The notes: generated by a model from the sequence alone, not told the origin. A stretch of 41,447 nucleotides of DNA from Clostridiaceae bacterium (GCA_012840085.1 DUMB01000053.1:1-41447); one strand, 5' to 3'. Shown: positions 18,922 through 28,484, numbered from the stretch's first letter. Translations and numbers: made by a program.

Positions 18922-20814
18922 ATGAGGCAAAAGGCAAAATCATTTTTTCTTGTAATCATAGATATTTTTCTTATCAATATATCCTTAATTCTTGCATATT
19001 GGTTGAGATTTGACGGCATTCTTTATAATATACCGGCGAGGTACGCTGATAATATCCTTTATCTTGCAATATTATCTACATTAATTAAGATTTTGTGCTT
19101 CATGGTTTTCAAATTATACAGCAGTCTCTGGAAATATGCAGGGGTATCTGAATTAATCTCTGTGGCTGCCGCAACATTTTTCAGTAACATTATTATGGAA
19201 TGTCTGGTGTTGAGTACATATAGTTTCCTGCCGGAATACCTGGGCAGGTATTTTTCCATTATTGGAAAGTTTAATGCTCCCAGAAGTATTTTTCTTATTG
19301 CTTTTTTGATTGATGTGCTATTTATAGGTGGTGTCAGGCTTTCGTACAGGATTGCCCGCAGGATTGTCAAAGGTGAAACAGCCAAGATGAAAAACCCGAA
19401 AAGGGTGCTGATTGTGGGCGGAGGAGATGCAGGCGCAATTGCGATAAAAGAACTTATTATGCACCCTGAAATGGCCAGTATACCGGTAGCCATTATTGAT
19501 GACAATGTTGAAAAGCTTGGCAAAAAGCTGAACGGAGTTCCTGTTGTAGGGACAAGAGAGGATATTCCCAGGGTGGTTGAGAAAAAGAGAATTGATGAGA
19601 TTATTATGGCAATACCTTCGGCTGACAGGAAGAACATAAGCGATATTTTTGATATATGTTCCAAAACGGGACGCAAAGTTAAGATACTTCCTTCCGTTAC
19701 AGAATTGATAGACGAGCAGGTGGTTGTGCAAAGAATCAGAGATGTAAATATAGAGGACCTGCTGGGAAGGGAGCCTATAAAGCTTGACTGCCATGAGATT
19801 TCCACCTATATTGAAGGACGTGTGATACTGGTCACCGGCGGGGGCGGTTCAATTGGTTCTGAACTGTGCAGGCAGATTGCCGGCTTTAAACCAAAACAGC
19901 TTATAATTCTCGATAATTATGAAAACAGCCTGTACGAAATACAAAACGAACTGCTGTTTAGCCGTAAAAATATAAACCTGGTACCGGTGGTGGCAAATAT
20001 CAGGGAAAAGCAGAGGCTGGAAGGCATTTTCAGGAAATACAGGCCGGATGTTGTTTTCCATGCTGCGGCTCACAAGCACGTACCTCTGATGGAGGTAAAC
20101 CCGTCTGAGGCAATAAAGAATAATGTTTTTGGTACGCTGAATGTGGCGGAATGTGCAGACAAGTATGGTGTCAAGCGTTTTGTACTTATTTCCACTGACA
20201 AGGCAGTGAACCCTACCAATATTATGGGAGCATCCAAGAGAATCGCTGAGATGATTATACAGGCATTAAACAGATACAGTAAGACAGAGTTTGTTGCTGT
20301 GCGGTTTGGAAATGTTCTTGGCAGTAATGGAAGTGTCATTCCTCTTTTCAAAAAGCAGATTGAAAACGGCGGGCCCGTTACTGTAACTCATCCTGAGGTA
20401 ATAAGGTACTTTATGACCATCCCGGAAGCAGTACAGCTTGTGCTGCAGGCAGGGGCAATGGCCAATGGCGGAGAAATATTCGTTCTTGACATGGGGCAAC
20501 CTGTAAAAATATATGACCTGGCTAAGAATCTCATCAGGCTTTCAGGCTTTGAACCTGAAAAAGACATAGAAATTGTATTTACAGGCTTAAGGCCGGGAGA
20601 AAAGCTCTATGAAGAATTGCTTCTTGCTGAAGAAGGGCTGATGGCTACCAAAAATAACAAGATATATGTTGCACAGCCTGTTTTTACTGATCTTGCGCTG
20701 CTGAGAAAACAGATTGCAAGACTCAAGGATATAATTTTCAGCGATGAGTACGAAGGAATAAGCGAGTATGTCCAGGACATGGTTCCCACCTATAATAAAG
20801 CACAAAATATATAG
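18922..20814 (+). CDS. FlaA1/CapD/WbpM-type membrane nucleotide-sugar 4,6-dehydratase
   Basis: The 630-residue protein has four N-terminal membrane helices (about 1-145). A Rossmann-like domain with RVLIVGGGDAGAIAIKEL follows, then the catalytic SDR domain with VILVTGGGGSIGSELCRQI. TDKAVNPTNIMGASKR shows methionine in place of the usual tyrosine of YxxxK, as is normal for this group. Members act on UDP-GlcNAc to give 4-keto-6-deoxy sugars. The start at ATG 18922 has GGGGGTT at 18911-18917; in-frame ATGs at 18904 and 18910 are less well placed. It has its own promoter and a terminator at 20882. Confidence 0.93.
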   Translation: MRQKAKSFFLVIIDIFLINISLILAYWLRFDGILYNIPARYADNILYLAILSTLIKILCFMVFKLYSSLWKYAGVSELISVAAATFFSNIIMECLVLSTYSFLPEYLGRYFSIIGKFNAPRSIFLIAFLIDVLFIGGVRLSYRIARRIVKGETAKMKNPKRVLIVGGGDAGAIAIKELIMHPEMASIPVAIIDDNVEKLGKKLNGVPVVGTREDIPRVVEKKRIDEIIMAIPSADRKNISDIFDICSKTGRKVKILPSVTELIDEQVVVQRIRDVNIEDLLGREPIKLDCHEISTYIEGRVILVTGGGGSIGSELCRQIAGFKPKQLIILDNYENSLYEIQNELLFSRKNINLVPVVANIREKQRLEGIFRKYRPDVVFHAAAHKHVPLMEVNPSEAIKNNVFGTLNVAECADKYGVKRFVLISTDKAVNPTNIMGASKRIAEMIIQALNRYSKTEFVAVRFGNVLGSNGSVIPLFKKQIENGGPVTVTHPEVIRYFMTIPEAVQLVLQAGAMANGGEIFVLDMGQPVKIYDLAKNLIRLSGFEPEKDIEIVFTGLRPGEKLYEELLLAEEGLMATKNNKIYVAQPVFTDLALLRKQIARLKDIIFSDEYEGISEYVQDMVPTYNKAQNI

Positions 20815-20881
20815 TCTACTTCCATAATAGTTTTCTTACATAATTGTATTGTAAAAATTGAAATATGGTTTGTATAGGGCA

Positions 20882-20908
20882 AGCACCTTTGCACAGGTGC
20901 TTTTTTTA
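20882..20908 (+). terminator. Rho-independent terminator after dehydratase gene
   Basis: AGCACCT (20882-20888) pairs with AGGTGCT (20895-20901), followed directly by a run of T. It ends the polysaccharide transcription unit. Confidence 0.85.
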
Positions 20909-20984
20909 TTTCTGAGTGTCAACATTTTGGAACAAATTTCACATTTTGCACATCTAAATTATGTTAAAAAGTCTCATAAGCTGA

Positions 20985-20990
20985 TATAAT
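20985..20990 (+). promoter_or_regulatory. -10 element before the S-layer/Ig-like gene
   Basis: A perfect TATAAT lies 63 bases before the ATG at 21053. The matching -35 (TGTTAA, 20962-20967, spacer 17) is weak, so the call is modest. Confidence 0.45.
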
Positions 20991-21052
20991 AGACTTAACC
21001 ATATTAATATGTCAGTTAATAACAAATGAAAAACCGGACGGGGGTAGTGTAA

Positions 21053-23332
21053 ATGAAACGAGGATTCCTTTCTATTATTCTGTCATTTTGTATTGTGATT
21101 TCCATTGTGTTGCCTGTCAGTGCTGCAACCGGGGATTTAACGGTGGAGGATAAAGCTGATGTGCTGAAAGAACTGACCGTACTTACCGGAGGAGGCGACG
21201 GCAGCTACAATCTGGACAAGCAGCTTGAGCGAAGCGAAGCCGCAGCATTTATTGTAAGAATTATGGGCAAAGAAAGACACGTTAATGCAAACAAGGATAC
21301 ATATAAGATAACCAGTTTCCCTGATGTACCGGCTACAAAGTGGTTTGCACCATACATAGGTTATTGCTATGAGAATGGAATAATAAACGGATATGAAAAC
21401 GGCTATTTCGGACCGGGCGATTACATAGATGAGAAGTCTTTTCTGAAGCTCATGCTGGGTGTGCTCGGCTATGAAATCAATGCAGATTACACATGGGCTG
21501 AAGTTTATGACAAGGCGTATGAGATAGGCCTGATAGATTTAGAAATATATGAAAGAAAGAATAACACTGCAAGAAAATATTTAAGAGGCGATGTGGTTGA
21601 GGTTTTATACAACTCATTAAAATTGCCCAGGAAAAGTGACAACGTGACCGTGATACAGAACCTTGTCAACGAGAGCATCATTACTTTAAGCAAGGCTGAA
21701 GAGCTTGGTTTGATTGAAAATGCTGTAGATACTGAAATACAAGCCATAAATGTACTGAATGGAAATTGGGTAATGGTGACCTTAAACCAGAGTGTTTACA
21801 ATGTAGAAAATGAAGAACTGAGAATATATGAAACTGAAGATTTCACCAAAACTCTGACGACTGAAATTGTATCACAGACTTCAAATGAGATAGTCATTAA
21901 GACGGGTAATCAGATACCTGATAAAAGTTATACTTTGGAAATATACAATGTAACCAATACCCGTGGTAAAGTAACAGATATTTTGAGCGGTACTTTCTCC
22001 GGCTACAGGGATCCAAACCTGAAGTCCGACTTTTTCAGGATAAGCAGGGTTGAATCTGTGAACCGCTATACTATTAATGTATATTTTACCCATCCGGTAA
22101 ATGCCAACAGCCAAATAATCACAAACTACGAAATTTATGAAGGCGATGAGCTCTTTGCCGGTGGAAACCAAAGGGATATAACAGTTAACACCATGAATTC
22201 TTCAAAAAACGGGGTCACAATATACCTCAGGACAAAGGCTTTTACGAAGGATACGGAATACAAGCTGTTTATTAGTGGCAAGCTTACAAGTGCCTATGGT
22301 GTTAATTTGAATGAAGGTGAAGGAGAGTTTATCACATTCGTAGGAAATAATAATGAGGAAGAGGAATTAAGGGTAGTATCTGTGCAAGCATTATCCAATG
22401 ATACAGTGGCAGTTGAGTTTAACAGAGAGGTAGATCCGGGTTTTTCACAGAAGTTTATCAACTATTCAGTGATTGGGCCAAACAATCAGGTAATTCCTGT
22501 GAATAAAGCTGTGCTTACAGGAGAAGGGGATAAGAAGGGTAAGATAGTACACCTGAGTCTGAGTTATATACTTGACGGATCAAAACGGTATACATTGAGA
22601 TTTGAATATATAACTGACGTTCATAAGCGTTCTTCCCTTGAAGAGGTAGAATATGCTTTTGACGGAGCGTATGCAACCGGCACAACAATACGGTTAAGCC
22701 AGGTGTGGGCGGAAGATAAGGGAACGGTCTGTGTCCGCTTTAATAAACCTGTTGACGAGACAAGCGTTTTAAACAAATACAACTATAGCATAAAGGGAGT
22801 TTCAGATGCAGGTTACAGCACATTGCCTGAAAAGGTATACTATGAGGAAGCTGACGGACAGCATATTATAAAGCTGTATCTGCCTGTTGACAAGTATTTG
22901 GCTAACGGCAAAAAGTACAAACTTGTTGTTTCCAAAACAGTAAAGGATAAAATGGGAGATTTTGCAACCAAAGATCATGAGTACACATTTACCGGAAGCA
23001 GCAATGACAAGGTTAAACCTTCAATAGATAAAGCTACTGTAATTTCAAAGGATTCAATCAAGGTGGAATTCAGCAGGGAAATTTCAACGGAGATTCCCAA
23101 TATACTGGTTTCCAATTATACCTTGCAATACACAGAAGGAGGCAATGTAGTTACCAAGCTTCCTCTAAGTTTGATTTATGTAGATTCGAGGACCATGATA
23201 CTGAAATTTGATGAACTGGATTTATATACGGAATACACATTGAAGTTTAACGAGTTAAAGGATTATTCAGGCTTGCACACCAGAACTGCAGCTGAAGGCG
23301 GTAATTCCGTTAAAGTGAATATAGGCAGTTAA
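21053..23332 (+). CDS. SLH-domain surface protein with tandem Ig-like (SbsA/Big_5-type) repeats
   Basis: The 759-residue protein has a signal peptide (MKRGFLSIILSFCIVISIVL ending VSAA). S-layer homology modules follow, about 27-215, best seen in SFPDVPATKWFAPYIGYCYE NGIINGYENGYFGPGDYI. SLH modules bind pyruvylated cell-wall polysaccharide. After that come about five similar beta-sandwich repeats, each with a [V]xxxNxFxxPV-type core: INVYFTHPVNANSQ, VAVEFNREVDPGF, VCVRFNKPVDETS and IKVEFSREISTE. The binding site GACGGGGG precedes the ATG. It is a secreted, wall-attached protein, presumably structural, and sits after a terminator as its own unit. Confidence 0.9.
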   Translation: MKRGFLSIILSFCIVISIVLPVSAATGDLTVEDKADVLKELTVLTGGGDGSYNLDKQLERSEAAAFIVRIMGKERHVNANKDTYKITSFPDVPATKWFAPYIGYCYENGIINGYENGYFGPGDYIDEKSFLKLMLGVLGYEINADYTWAEVYDKAYEIGLIDLEIYERKNNTARKYLRGDVVEVLYNSLKLPRKSDNVTVIQNLVNESIITLSKAEELGLIENAVDTEIQAINVLNGNWVMVTLNQSVYNVENEELRIYETEDFTKTLTTEIVSQTSNEIVIKTGNQIPDKSYTLEIYNVTNTRGKVTDILSGTFSGYRDPNLKSDFFRISRVESVNRYTINVYFTHPVNANSQIITNYEIYEGDELFAGGNQRDITVNTMNSSKNGVTIYLRTKAFTKDTEYKLFISGKLTSAYGVNLNEGEGEFITFVGNNNEEEELRVVSVQALSNDTVAVEFNREVDPGFSQKFINYSVIGPNNQVIPVNKAVLTGEGDKKGKIVHLSLSYILDGSKRYTLRFEYITDVHKRSSLEEVEYAFDGAYATGTTIRLSQVWAEDKGTVCVRFNKPVDETSVLNKYNYSIKGVSDAGYSTLPEKVYYEEADGQHIIKLYLPVDKYLANGKKYKLVVSKTVKDKMGDFATKDHEYTFTGSSNDKVKPSIDKATVISKDSIKVEFSREISTEIPNILVSNYTLQYTEGGNVVTKLPLSLIYVDSRTMILKFDELDLYTEYTLKFNELKDYSGLHTRTAAEGGNSVKVNIGS

Positions 23333-23442
23333 ACAATTTAGCAGGCAGTTAAGCGGTTTGCAAAAAGAATGTAAAGATTACGCAGCAAACAGGACGCAAA
23401 CAGTATCAAAAAAGGATATAAACAGTACCTAAAAAGTAATGG

Positions 23443-23483
23443 GGACGGGGCAAAACTTGAACATTTTCACCCCGTCCTTTTTT
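23443..23483 (+). terminator. GC-rich terminator hairpin GGACGGGG...CCCCGTCC
   Basis: GGACGGGG (23443-23450) pairs with CCCCGTCC (23470-23477) over a 19-base loop in which AAAA and TTTT can pair again; six T follow. It ends the S-layer gene transcript. The arms resemble the GGGGACA hairpin at 33117. Confidence 0.7.
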
Positions 23484-23542
23484 ACTCAAACTTCATTTTT
23501 TACTCAAACCTTTTTTACTCAAACCTTATCTTTATTTTTCAT

Positions 23543-23710
23543 GCTTTATCTTTTTGCTTATGTCTTATCTCTATTTTTCTTATGCTTTTTCTTTTTGCTT
23601 ATTGTCCTATTTCTATTTTTCTCTTGTTTTATCTTTATTGCTTATGCTTTATTTCTTTCTCCTCATGGCTCATATCTCTTATTTCTTTATCCTTATGCCT
23701 TATCTTTTTT
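23543..23710. repeat. Four imperfect 42-base pyrimidine-rich tandem repeats
   Basis: Units begin at about 23543, 23584, 23626 and 23668. Each reads roughly CTTTATCTTTTTGCTTATG followed by CTTATTTCTATTTTTCTTATG. Just before (23484-23525) a shorter unit TTTTTTACTCAAAC occurs three times. The tract lies between two convergent genes and ends at the sulfhydrylase stop. An open frame exists across it but its Leu/Phe/Tyr product is only a by-product of the repeat. Confidence 0.65.
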
Positions 23711-23711
23711 C

Positions 23712-24977
23712 TCACACTTTATCCAGAGCCTGTCCAATATCTTCAAGAATGTCATCAATGTTTTCCAGGCCGACAGAAAGCCGAATAAGTCCGGGTGTTA
23801 TTCCTGCTGCTTTAAGCTGGCTGTCTGTAAGCTGGCGGTGGGTTGAACTTGCAGGATGGAGGACGCAGGTACGGATATCTGCAACATGAACTACATTGGA
23901 AGCAAGCTTTAGACTGTCTATAAATCTGACTGCATTTTCACGGCTGCCTTTGATTGAGAAGGAAACTACGCCGCTGCAGCCTGAAGGCAGATACTTTTTG
24001 GCAAGCTCGTTATATTTATTTCCCGGGAGAGTAGGATAATTCACAAACTCTACTTTGTCGGACTTGCTTAAAAATTCAGCTACTGCCTGGGCATTTTTGC
24101 AGTGCCTTTCCATTCTGACGTGAAGAGTCTCAAGGCCTAAATTCAACAGAAAAGCGGCAGTGGCAGGCGGGTATACTCCGAAATCCCTCGTTAGCTGAAC
24201 TCTTGCTTTTGTTATGTATGCAGCATTTCCAAAGTCACGGGTATAGACTACGCCGTGGTAGGATTCATCAGGCTCGGTAAACTCAGGGAATTTGCCGTTG
24301 GTCCAGTCAAATTTCCCGCTGTCTACTATGACGCCGCCAACCTGTACTGCATGGCCATCCATATATTTTGTTGTAGAATGTACGACTATATCTGCGCCGA
24401 ACTCGATAGGCCTGCAGAGTATGGGAGTAGCAAAGGTATTGTCAATGATAAGCGGAACATTGTTTTTATGTGCAATATCGGCAAATTTTTCTATATCCAA
24501 TACTGCAATTGCCGGATTTGCAATTGTTTCACCGAAAAGTGCTTTTGTATTCGGCTTGAAAGCCTTTTGAATTTCCTCGGAAGATGAGTCGGGATCAACA
24601 AAAGTGCAGTCAATTCCAAACTTTTTTAAAGTTACCGCAAAAAGATTTATGGTTCCGCCGTATATGGTGGACGAGCATACAAAGTGGTCTCCGCTCTGGA
24701 GAATATTCAGTATGCTCAGCAAAGATGCTGCCTGGCCTGATGTTGTGCAAAGAGCTCCCACGCCACCTTCCAGCGCCGCAATCTTCGCCTCAACTGCTGC
24801 AACCGTTGGGTTGGAAATGCGGGAATACATATGGCCTTCGGCAGAGAGGTCAAAGAGCTTGCCAATATGCTCTGAAGATTCATATTTATACGTGGTGCTC
24901 TGATAAATAGGGAGAACCCGCGGTTCACCGTTTTTTGGCTCATAGCCTTCGTGCAGACATTTGGTCTCTATTCTCAT
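23712..24977 (-). CDS. metY: O-acetylhomoserine sulfhydrylase (PLP-dependent, Cys/Met metabolism family)
   Basis: This cytoplasmic PLP enzyme makes homocysteine from O-acetylhomoserine and sulfide. It has 421 residues. ETKCLHEGYEPKNGEPRVLP IYQST, SRISNPTVAAVEAKIAALEGG, IIDNTFATP and HSTTKYMDGHAVQVGG, with the PLP lysine at about residue 204, are diagnostic. The C-terminus HPASSTHRQL and GLIRLSVGLENIDDILEDI is intact. I chose ATG 24977 because AAGGAGG precedes it; a longer frame to 25040 adds residues unlike the family. No SAM riboswitch or T-box is visible in the 250 bases upstream. It stands alone on the minus strand. Confidence 0.93.
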   Translation of the reverse strand: MRIETKCLHEGYEPKNGEPRVLPIYQSTTYKYESSEHIGKLFDLSAEGHMYSRISNPTVAAVEAKIAALEGGVGALCTTSGQAASLLSILNILQSGDHFVCSSTIYGGTINLFAVTLKKFGIDCTFVDPDSSSEEIQKAFKPNTKALFGETIANPAIAVLDIEKFADIAHKNNVPLIIDNTFATPILCRPIEFGADIVVHSTTKYMDGHAVQVGGVIVDSGKFDWTNGKFPEFTEPDESYHGVVYTRDFGNAAYITKARVQLTRDFGVYPPATAAFLLNLGLETLHVRMERHCKNAQAVAEFLSKSDKVEFVNYPTLPGNKYNELAKKYLPSGCSGVVSFSIKGSRENAVRFIDSLKLASNVVHVADIRTCVLHPASSTHRQLTDSQLKAAGITPGLIRLSVGLENIDDILEDIGQALDKV

Positions 24978-25235
24978 AAACAGCCTCCTTAGTTCAGTAT
25001 TTTGATTGTCCATAAATATATCAAAGTGCTTGAACCACAAGTTAAAACAGATAACTAATGCTCAAATTAACACAATAACAAATATATATAAGAATAACAC
25101 TTTTATGGAAGAGTTAAAAGCAATACATAAAAAAAATACCTATAAAATTGAGTTTATGGGCTGTGCTTGCTAAACTTTTTTATAGATATTTTATAGGAAT
25201 CTTTTAAAGCTTTTAGAATATGTATATTATTTTGC

Positions 25236-25427
25236 TTATTTTATATGAAGAAAGGATGTTTTGTTCACGTCGGCTTGTGTCTGGCTATACAAAATAATTA
25301 ATTTATCAAGTTCACGACTAAACCTTTGTACCTTGTCATCCAACAAATCGTAGTTACTGCTTTCGATAAGCTGATTAAGCTGGTTGTGCATTTCAGCTAT
25401 ACGAGCACAAATTGTCTTTTGTGACAC
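25236..25427 (-). CDS. Spo0E-like aspartyl-phosphate phosphatase
   Basis: The 63-residue protein is two predicted helices with IAEMHNQLNQLIES, then VQRFSRELDKLIILYSQ. The S-x-E-L-D motif (here SRELD) is the catalytic signature of Spo0E-family phosphatases, which remove phosphate from Spo0A and delay sporulation. I place the start at GTG 25427 because GGGAGGAG lies nine bases upstream; an in-frame ATG at 25520 would add 31 hydrophobic residues unlike the family. Its target could be Spo0A or another response regulator. WalR is encoded next door on the other strand, but a link to it is speculation. Confidence 0.82.
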   Translation of the reverse strand: MSQKTICARIAEMHNQLNQLIESSNYDLLDDKVQRFSRELDKLIILYSQTQADVNKTSFLHIK

Positions 25428-25987
25428 GTCATTTCTCCTCCCTTTATAAACAATATTGTCAAAAAGCAATAGAATAGTATCAACTAAATTACAATAATTA
25501 TAGCAGTATTTATGATACAATTATAATACAAAAGACGAATTTATCTATCTCAATCTATGTATTTATTGCATAAATACTGCCTTTTAGCTCCAGAAATCCC
25601 ATAATTATCTCTATTTACAGGCATTATACAAAAATTCAACAAATAATATAATTACTCCCCAAAATTAGTATACCATATTTTGCATACAAATCAATGAGAT
25701 TAAATAAATTTTTCAAAATTAAATATAACATTTTTTAGTATAACAAGGAAATCTTTATCTGAAATTGGTTGTTCATTTTTTTTAAATTAATGTTATAATA
25801 AAGAATATGAATGTGCAGGATGTGCAATAAATAAGCCAATAGTTTCTAATAATGTGTTAAAGTGGTGTATTTCAATATAAGAGTACTGAATAACATGGTT
25901 AAACAATCCAAATCATACGGAATAATCTATATAAATCTTTACTTAGTGAATTTGCGTACTTATTACGTTTAATAGGGAGTGTGTTTT
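25428..25987 (+). other. Divergent intergenic region between spo0E-like gene and walR
   Basis: About 560 bases, very AT-rich, with no further gene. It contains the walR promoter and, in the leader at 25855-25871, TGTTAA-N5-TGTATT, one mismatch from a WalR direct-repeat box (TGTWAH-N5-TGTWAH). Confidence 0.5.
25769..25799 (+). promoter_or_regulatory. Extended -10 promoter for the walRK operon
   Basis: TGTTATAAT (25791-25799) gives TATAAT with the TGN extension; TTGTTC at 25769-25774 is a possible but distant -35 (19-base spacer). The leader would be about 180 bases long. Confidence 0.5.
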
Positions 25988-26689
25988 GTGGGTAAAAAAG
26001 TACTTATAGTGGATGATGAAAAAAACATTGTAGATATTTTGAAATTCAATCTGAAAAAAGAGGGATTTGAGACAATAGAAGCTTACGATGGTGAACAAGG
26101 CCTGGAAATGGCACTTAACCAGAACCCTGATCTTGTGCTTCTTGACGTAATGCTTCCAAAGATGGATGGATTTGAGGTATGCCGTAAAGTGAGGCAGTCC
26201 AGTTCGGTGCCTATACTTATGCTGACTGCAAAGGAAGAAGAGGTAGACAAAGTCCTGGGGCTTGAACTTGGGGCAGATGACTACATTACCAAGCCTTTCA
26301 GTCCAAGGGAGCTCATGGCAAGGGTAAAGGCCAATCTCAGGAGACACGCTGCAGAAGGGGCATCGGATACTGGCAATTCAAATGTTATCAAGTGCGGAAG
26401 CCTTGAAATAAACCTGGATAGCTATGAAGTTAAACGTGATGGCGAAGTAATTGATTTGACATTAAGGGAGTTTGAATTGGTGAAATTTCTTGCTCAACAC
26501 CAGGGACAGGTGTTTTCGAGAGAAGCCCTTCTGGAAAAAGTATGGGGCTATGAGTATTATGGTGATGTACGTACTGTTGATGTTACCGTAAGAAGAGTCA
26601 GAGAGAAGCTGGAAAGAAAATCCAATGATAACAACTACGAATTTTTGTTGACGAAAAGGGGCGTTGGATACTATTTTAATAAATTCTAG
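25988..26689 (+). CDS. walR: WalR (YycF) response regulator
   Basis: The 233-residue OmpR-type regulator has a receiver domain KVLIVDDEKN with phospho-acceptor Asp53 in VLLDVMLPKMDG, the switch Thr/Lys in MLTAKEEEVD and YITKPFSPRELMAR, and a winged-helix domain ending VRTVDVTVRRVREKLE. WalR controls cell-wall hydrolase genes and is usually essential in Firmicutes. Its identity rests on motifs plus the classic downstream order walK, yycH, yycI, yycJ. I prefer GTG 25988, with TAGGGA at 25973-25978, to the earlier in-frame GTG 25979. Confidence 0.95.
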   Translation: MGKKVLIVDDEKNIVDILKFNLKKEGFETIEAYDGEQGLEMALNQNPDLVLLDVMLPKMDGFEVCRKVRQSSSVPILMLTAKEEEVDKVLGLELGADDYITKPFSPRELMARVKANLRRHAAEGASDTGNSNVIKCGSLEINLDSYEVKRDGEVIDLTLREFELVKFLAQHQGQVFSREALLEKVWGYEYYGDVRTVDVTVRRVREKLERKSNDNNYEFLLTKRGVGYYFNKF

Positions 26690-26702
26690 ATAGAGGTTAT
26701 AT

Positions 26703-28484
26703 ATGTTTTCAAAAAGTTTGCAGTGGAGACTGGTTAGCTTTTTCTGTCTCATGGCATTTTGCCTGATTATACCGATAGGTTTGTATTTAAACAGGAAAGT
26801 TGAAGATTCATACTATAAAAATTTCAGACGCGATGTTGACAATGGCTTCAGGGGCTGGAGCATCGATAAATTTGATGAGCCAACCGTTGAAGCAATTTTT
26901 AGCGACCTCAGAGATAAGAACTTTGCAGGTCTGTTTTCCATTATCGGGGAAAATAAAAGTTATACGATTGTTGACAGACGGGATACCAGTAAGATAGCAT
27001 CGTCTGATCCGAATTTTGATGAGGACGACAAGGGAGCGTTTTTGAACCAGCTTTTGGCATCCGATAATTTTATTCGGGCGCTTAATGGCGGAATTGGCAA
27101 TGAAAGAAAACTATTAAGCTTCGGAAATAAGGAGTTTTTGGACTATGCAAGGGCTGAGGGCGATTTTGTACTGTATTTCAGATGCTACAAGGATGAATGG
27201 CGGGGAGTAGTTGAAAGTTTCAACAGGTCATTGATAACCAGTATTGTAATTGCGTTTACAGTGGCGTTTGTGCTTGGATATATACTCTCAAAGACGGTTA
27301 CAGTGCCAATAGTGCGGATAATGCACAAAGCCCGGGCAATCGCCGCAGGAGATTTTGATCAGACACTTGAAGTAAAATCAAATGACGAGATAGGGCAATT
27401 GACTAAAACTTTCAACTACATGGCAACAAGTTTGAAGGAGACTCTTGACAGCATATCGAGTGAAAAGAACAAGATTGAGACAATTCTTAATTATATGACG
27501 GATGGGGTAATTGCTTTCGACTTAAAAGGAAATATTATACATGCCAATCCTGCCTCTGAAAAAATGCTGGGCAAAATTGATTTTGACATGGATTTTGCCA
27601 CATTTACCCAAAACTACAACATTGATATTAATCTTGAAGAGGTGCTTTACCTTGAGGTATTCAGCAGCAAGGAGAAAATTATAAAAGTAGGCGAAAGAGA
27701 CCTAAGTGTTTACTTTGCCGTATTTACCGACAAATCATCCAAACCTCAGGGTATAATTGCTGTTATGCATGATATAACGGAACAACAGAAACTTGAGAAC
27801 ATGAGGAAAGAGTTTGTTGCCAATGTCTCTCACGAACTGAGGACACCTCTTACTTCAATAAAGAGCTATACGGAGACGTTGCTGGATGGAATGCTGCAAG
27901 ACGTTGAAGTTGCAGAGAAATTCCTGGGGGTTATAAACTCGGAAGCTGACAGGATGACGAGACTGGTAAGAGACCTGCTCCAGCTTTCAAGACTTGACAA
28001 CAAACAGATGCAATGGCAAATGGGGCCGGTAATGATTGATAAATTGGTTAAAAACTCTGTAGAGAAGATGCAGATTGAGGCAAAAAATAAGCAGCAGCAG
28101 CTTGAATGTTTTGTTATTGGCAACATTCCGGAAATTACAGCTGACTATGACAGAATGGAACAAGTTATGCTGAATCTACTGAGCAATGCAATAAAGTATA
28201 CTCCTGAGCATGGAAAAATTACCGTATATGTAAGCAGCATATATGATGGTATAAATATTAAAATTATTGATACAGGAATAGGAATTCCCGAGGAGGATAT
28301 TCCAAGAATATTTGAGAGGTTTTACAGGGTTGACAAGGCACGTTCCCGCGAGATGGGAGGTACAGGCCTGGGTCTGTCCATAGCAAAGGAGATTGTTGAA
28401 GCCCATTCCGGTACGCTGTCTATAAAGAGTGAATACGGTAAGGGCACTGAGGTAACAATAAAACTTCCTGTAATTTATTCTTAA
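26703..28484 (+). CDS. walK: WalK (YycG) sensor histidine kinase
   Basis: This 593-residue membrane kinase has a helix at about 7-27, an extracytoplasmic sensor of about 150 residues, a second helix at about 178-201 and a HAMP domain (VPIVRIMHKARAIAAGDFDQ). A PAS domain follows (about 255-355, MTDGVIAFDLKGNIIHANPA). HisKA has VSHELRTPLTSIKSY with His377. The ATPase domain has NLLSNAIKYTPEHG, DTGIGIPEEDI, ERFYRVDKARSREMGGTGLG. This is the full WalK architecture. It follows walR by 13 bases. It senses wall state (lipid II or hydrolysis products in other species). Confidence 0.95.
   Translation: MFSKSLQWRLVSFFCLMAFCLIIPIGLYLNRKVEDSYYKNFRRDVDNGFRGWSIDKFDEPTVEAIFSDLRDKNFAGLFSIIGENKSYTIVDRRDTSKIASSDPNFDEDDKGAFLNQLLASDNFIRALNGGIGNERKLLSFGNKEFLDYARAEGDFVLYFRCYKDEWRGVVESFNRSLITSIVIAFTVAFVLGYILSKTVTVPIVRIMHKARAIAAGDFDQTLEVKSNDEIGQLTKTFNYMATSLKETLDSISSEKNKIETILNYMTDGVIAFDLKGNIIHANPASEKMLGKIDFDMDFATFTQNYNIDINLEEVLYLEVFSSKEKIIKVGERDLSVYFAVFTDKSSKPQGIIAVMHDITEQQKLENMRKEFVANVSHELRTPLTSIKSYTETLLDGMLQDVEVAEKFLGVINSEADRMTRLVRDLLQLSRLDNKQMQWQMGPVMIDKLVKNSVEKMQIEAKNKQQQLECFVIGNIPEITADYDRMEQVMLNLLSNAIKYTPEHGKITVYVSSIYDGINIKIIDTGIGIPEEDIPRIFERFYRVDKARSREMGGTGLGLSIAKEIVEAHSGTLSIKSEYGKGTEVTIKLPVIYS

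Noticed and set aside
19059..19805. 248-residue minus-strand frame inside the dehydratase gene
   Set aside because: Shadow frame opposite a well-supported gene.
23439..23846. Open frame of 135 residues rich in Leu/Phe/Tyr on the + strand
   Set aside because: It is a by-product of the pyrimidine-rich repeat and overlaps the end of metY; no binding site and no codon logic.
24978..25235. Possible SAM riboswitch or T-box before metY
   Set aside because: No conserved core or terminator/antiterminator pair could be seen in this AT-rich stretch.
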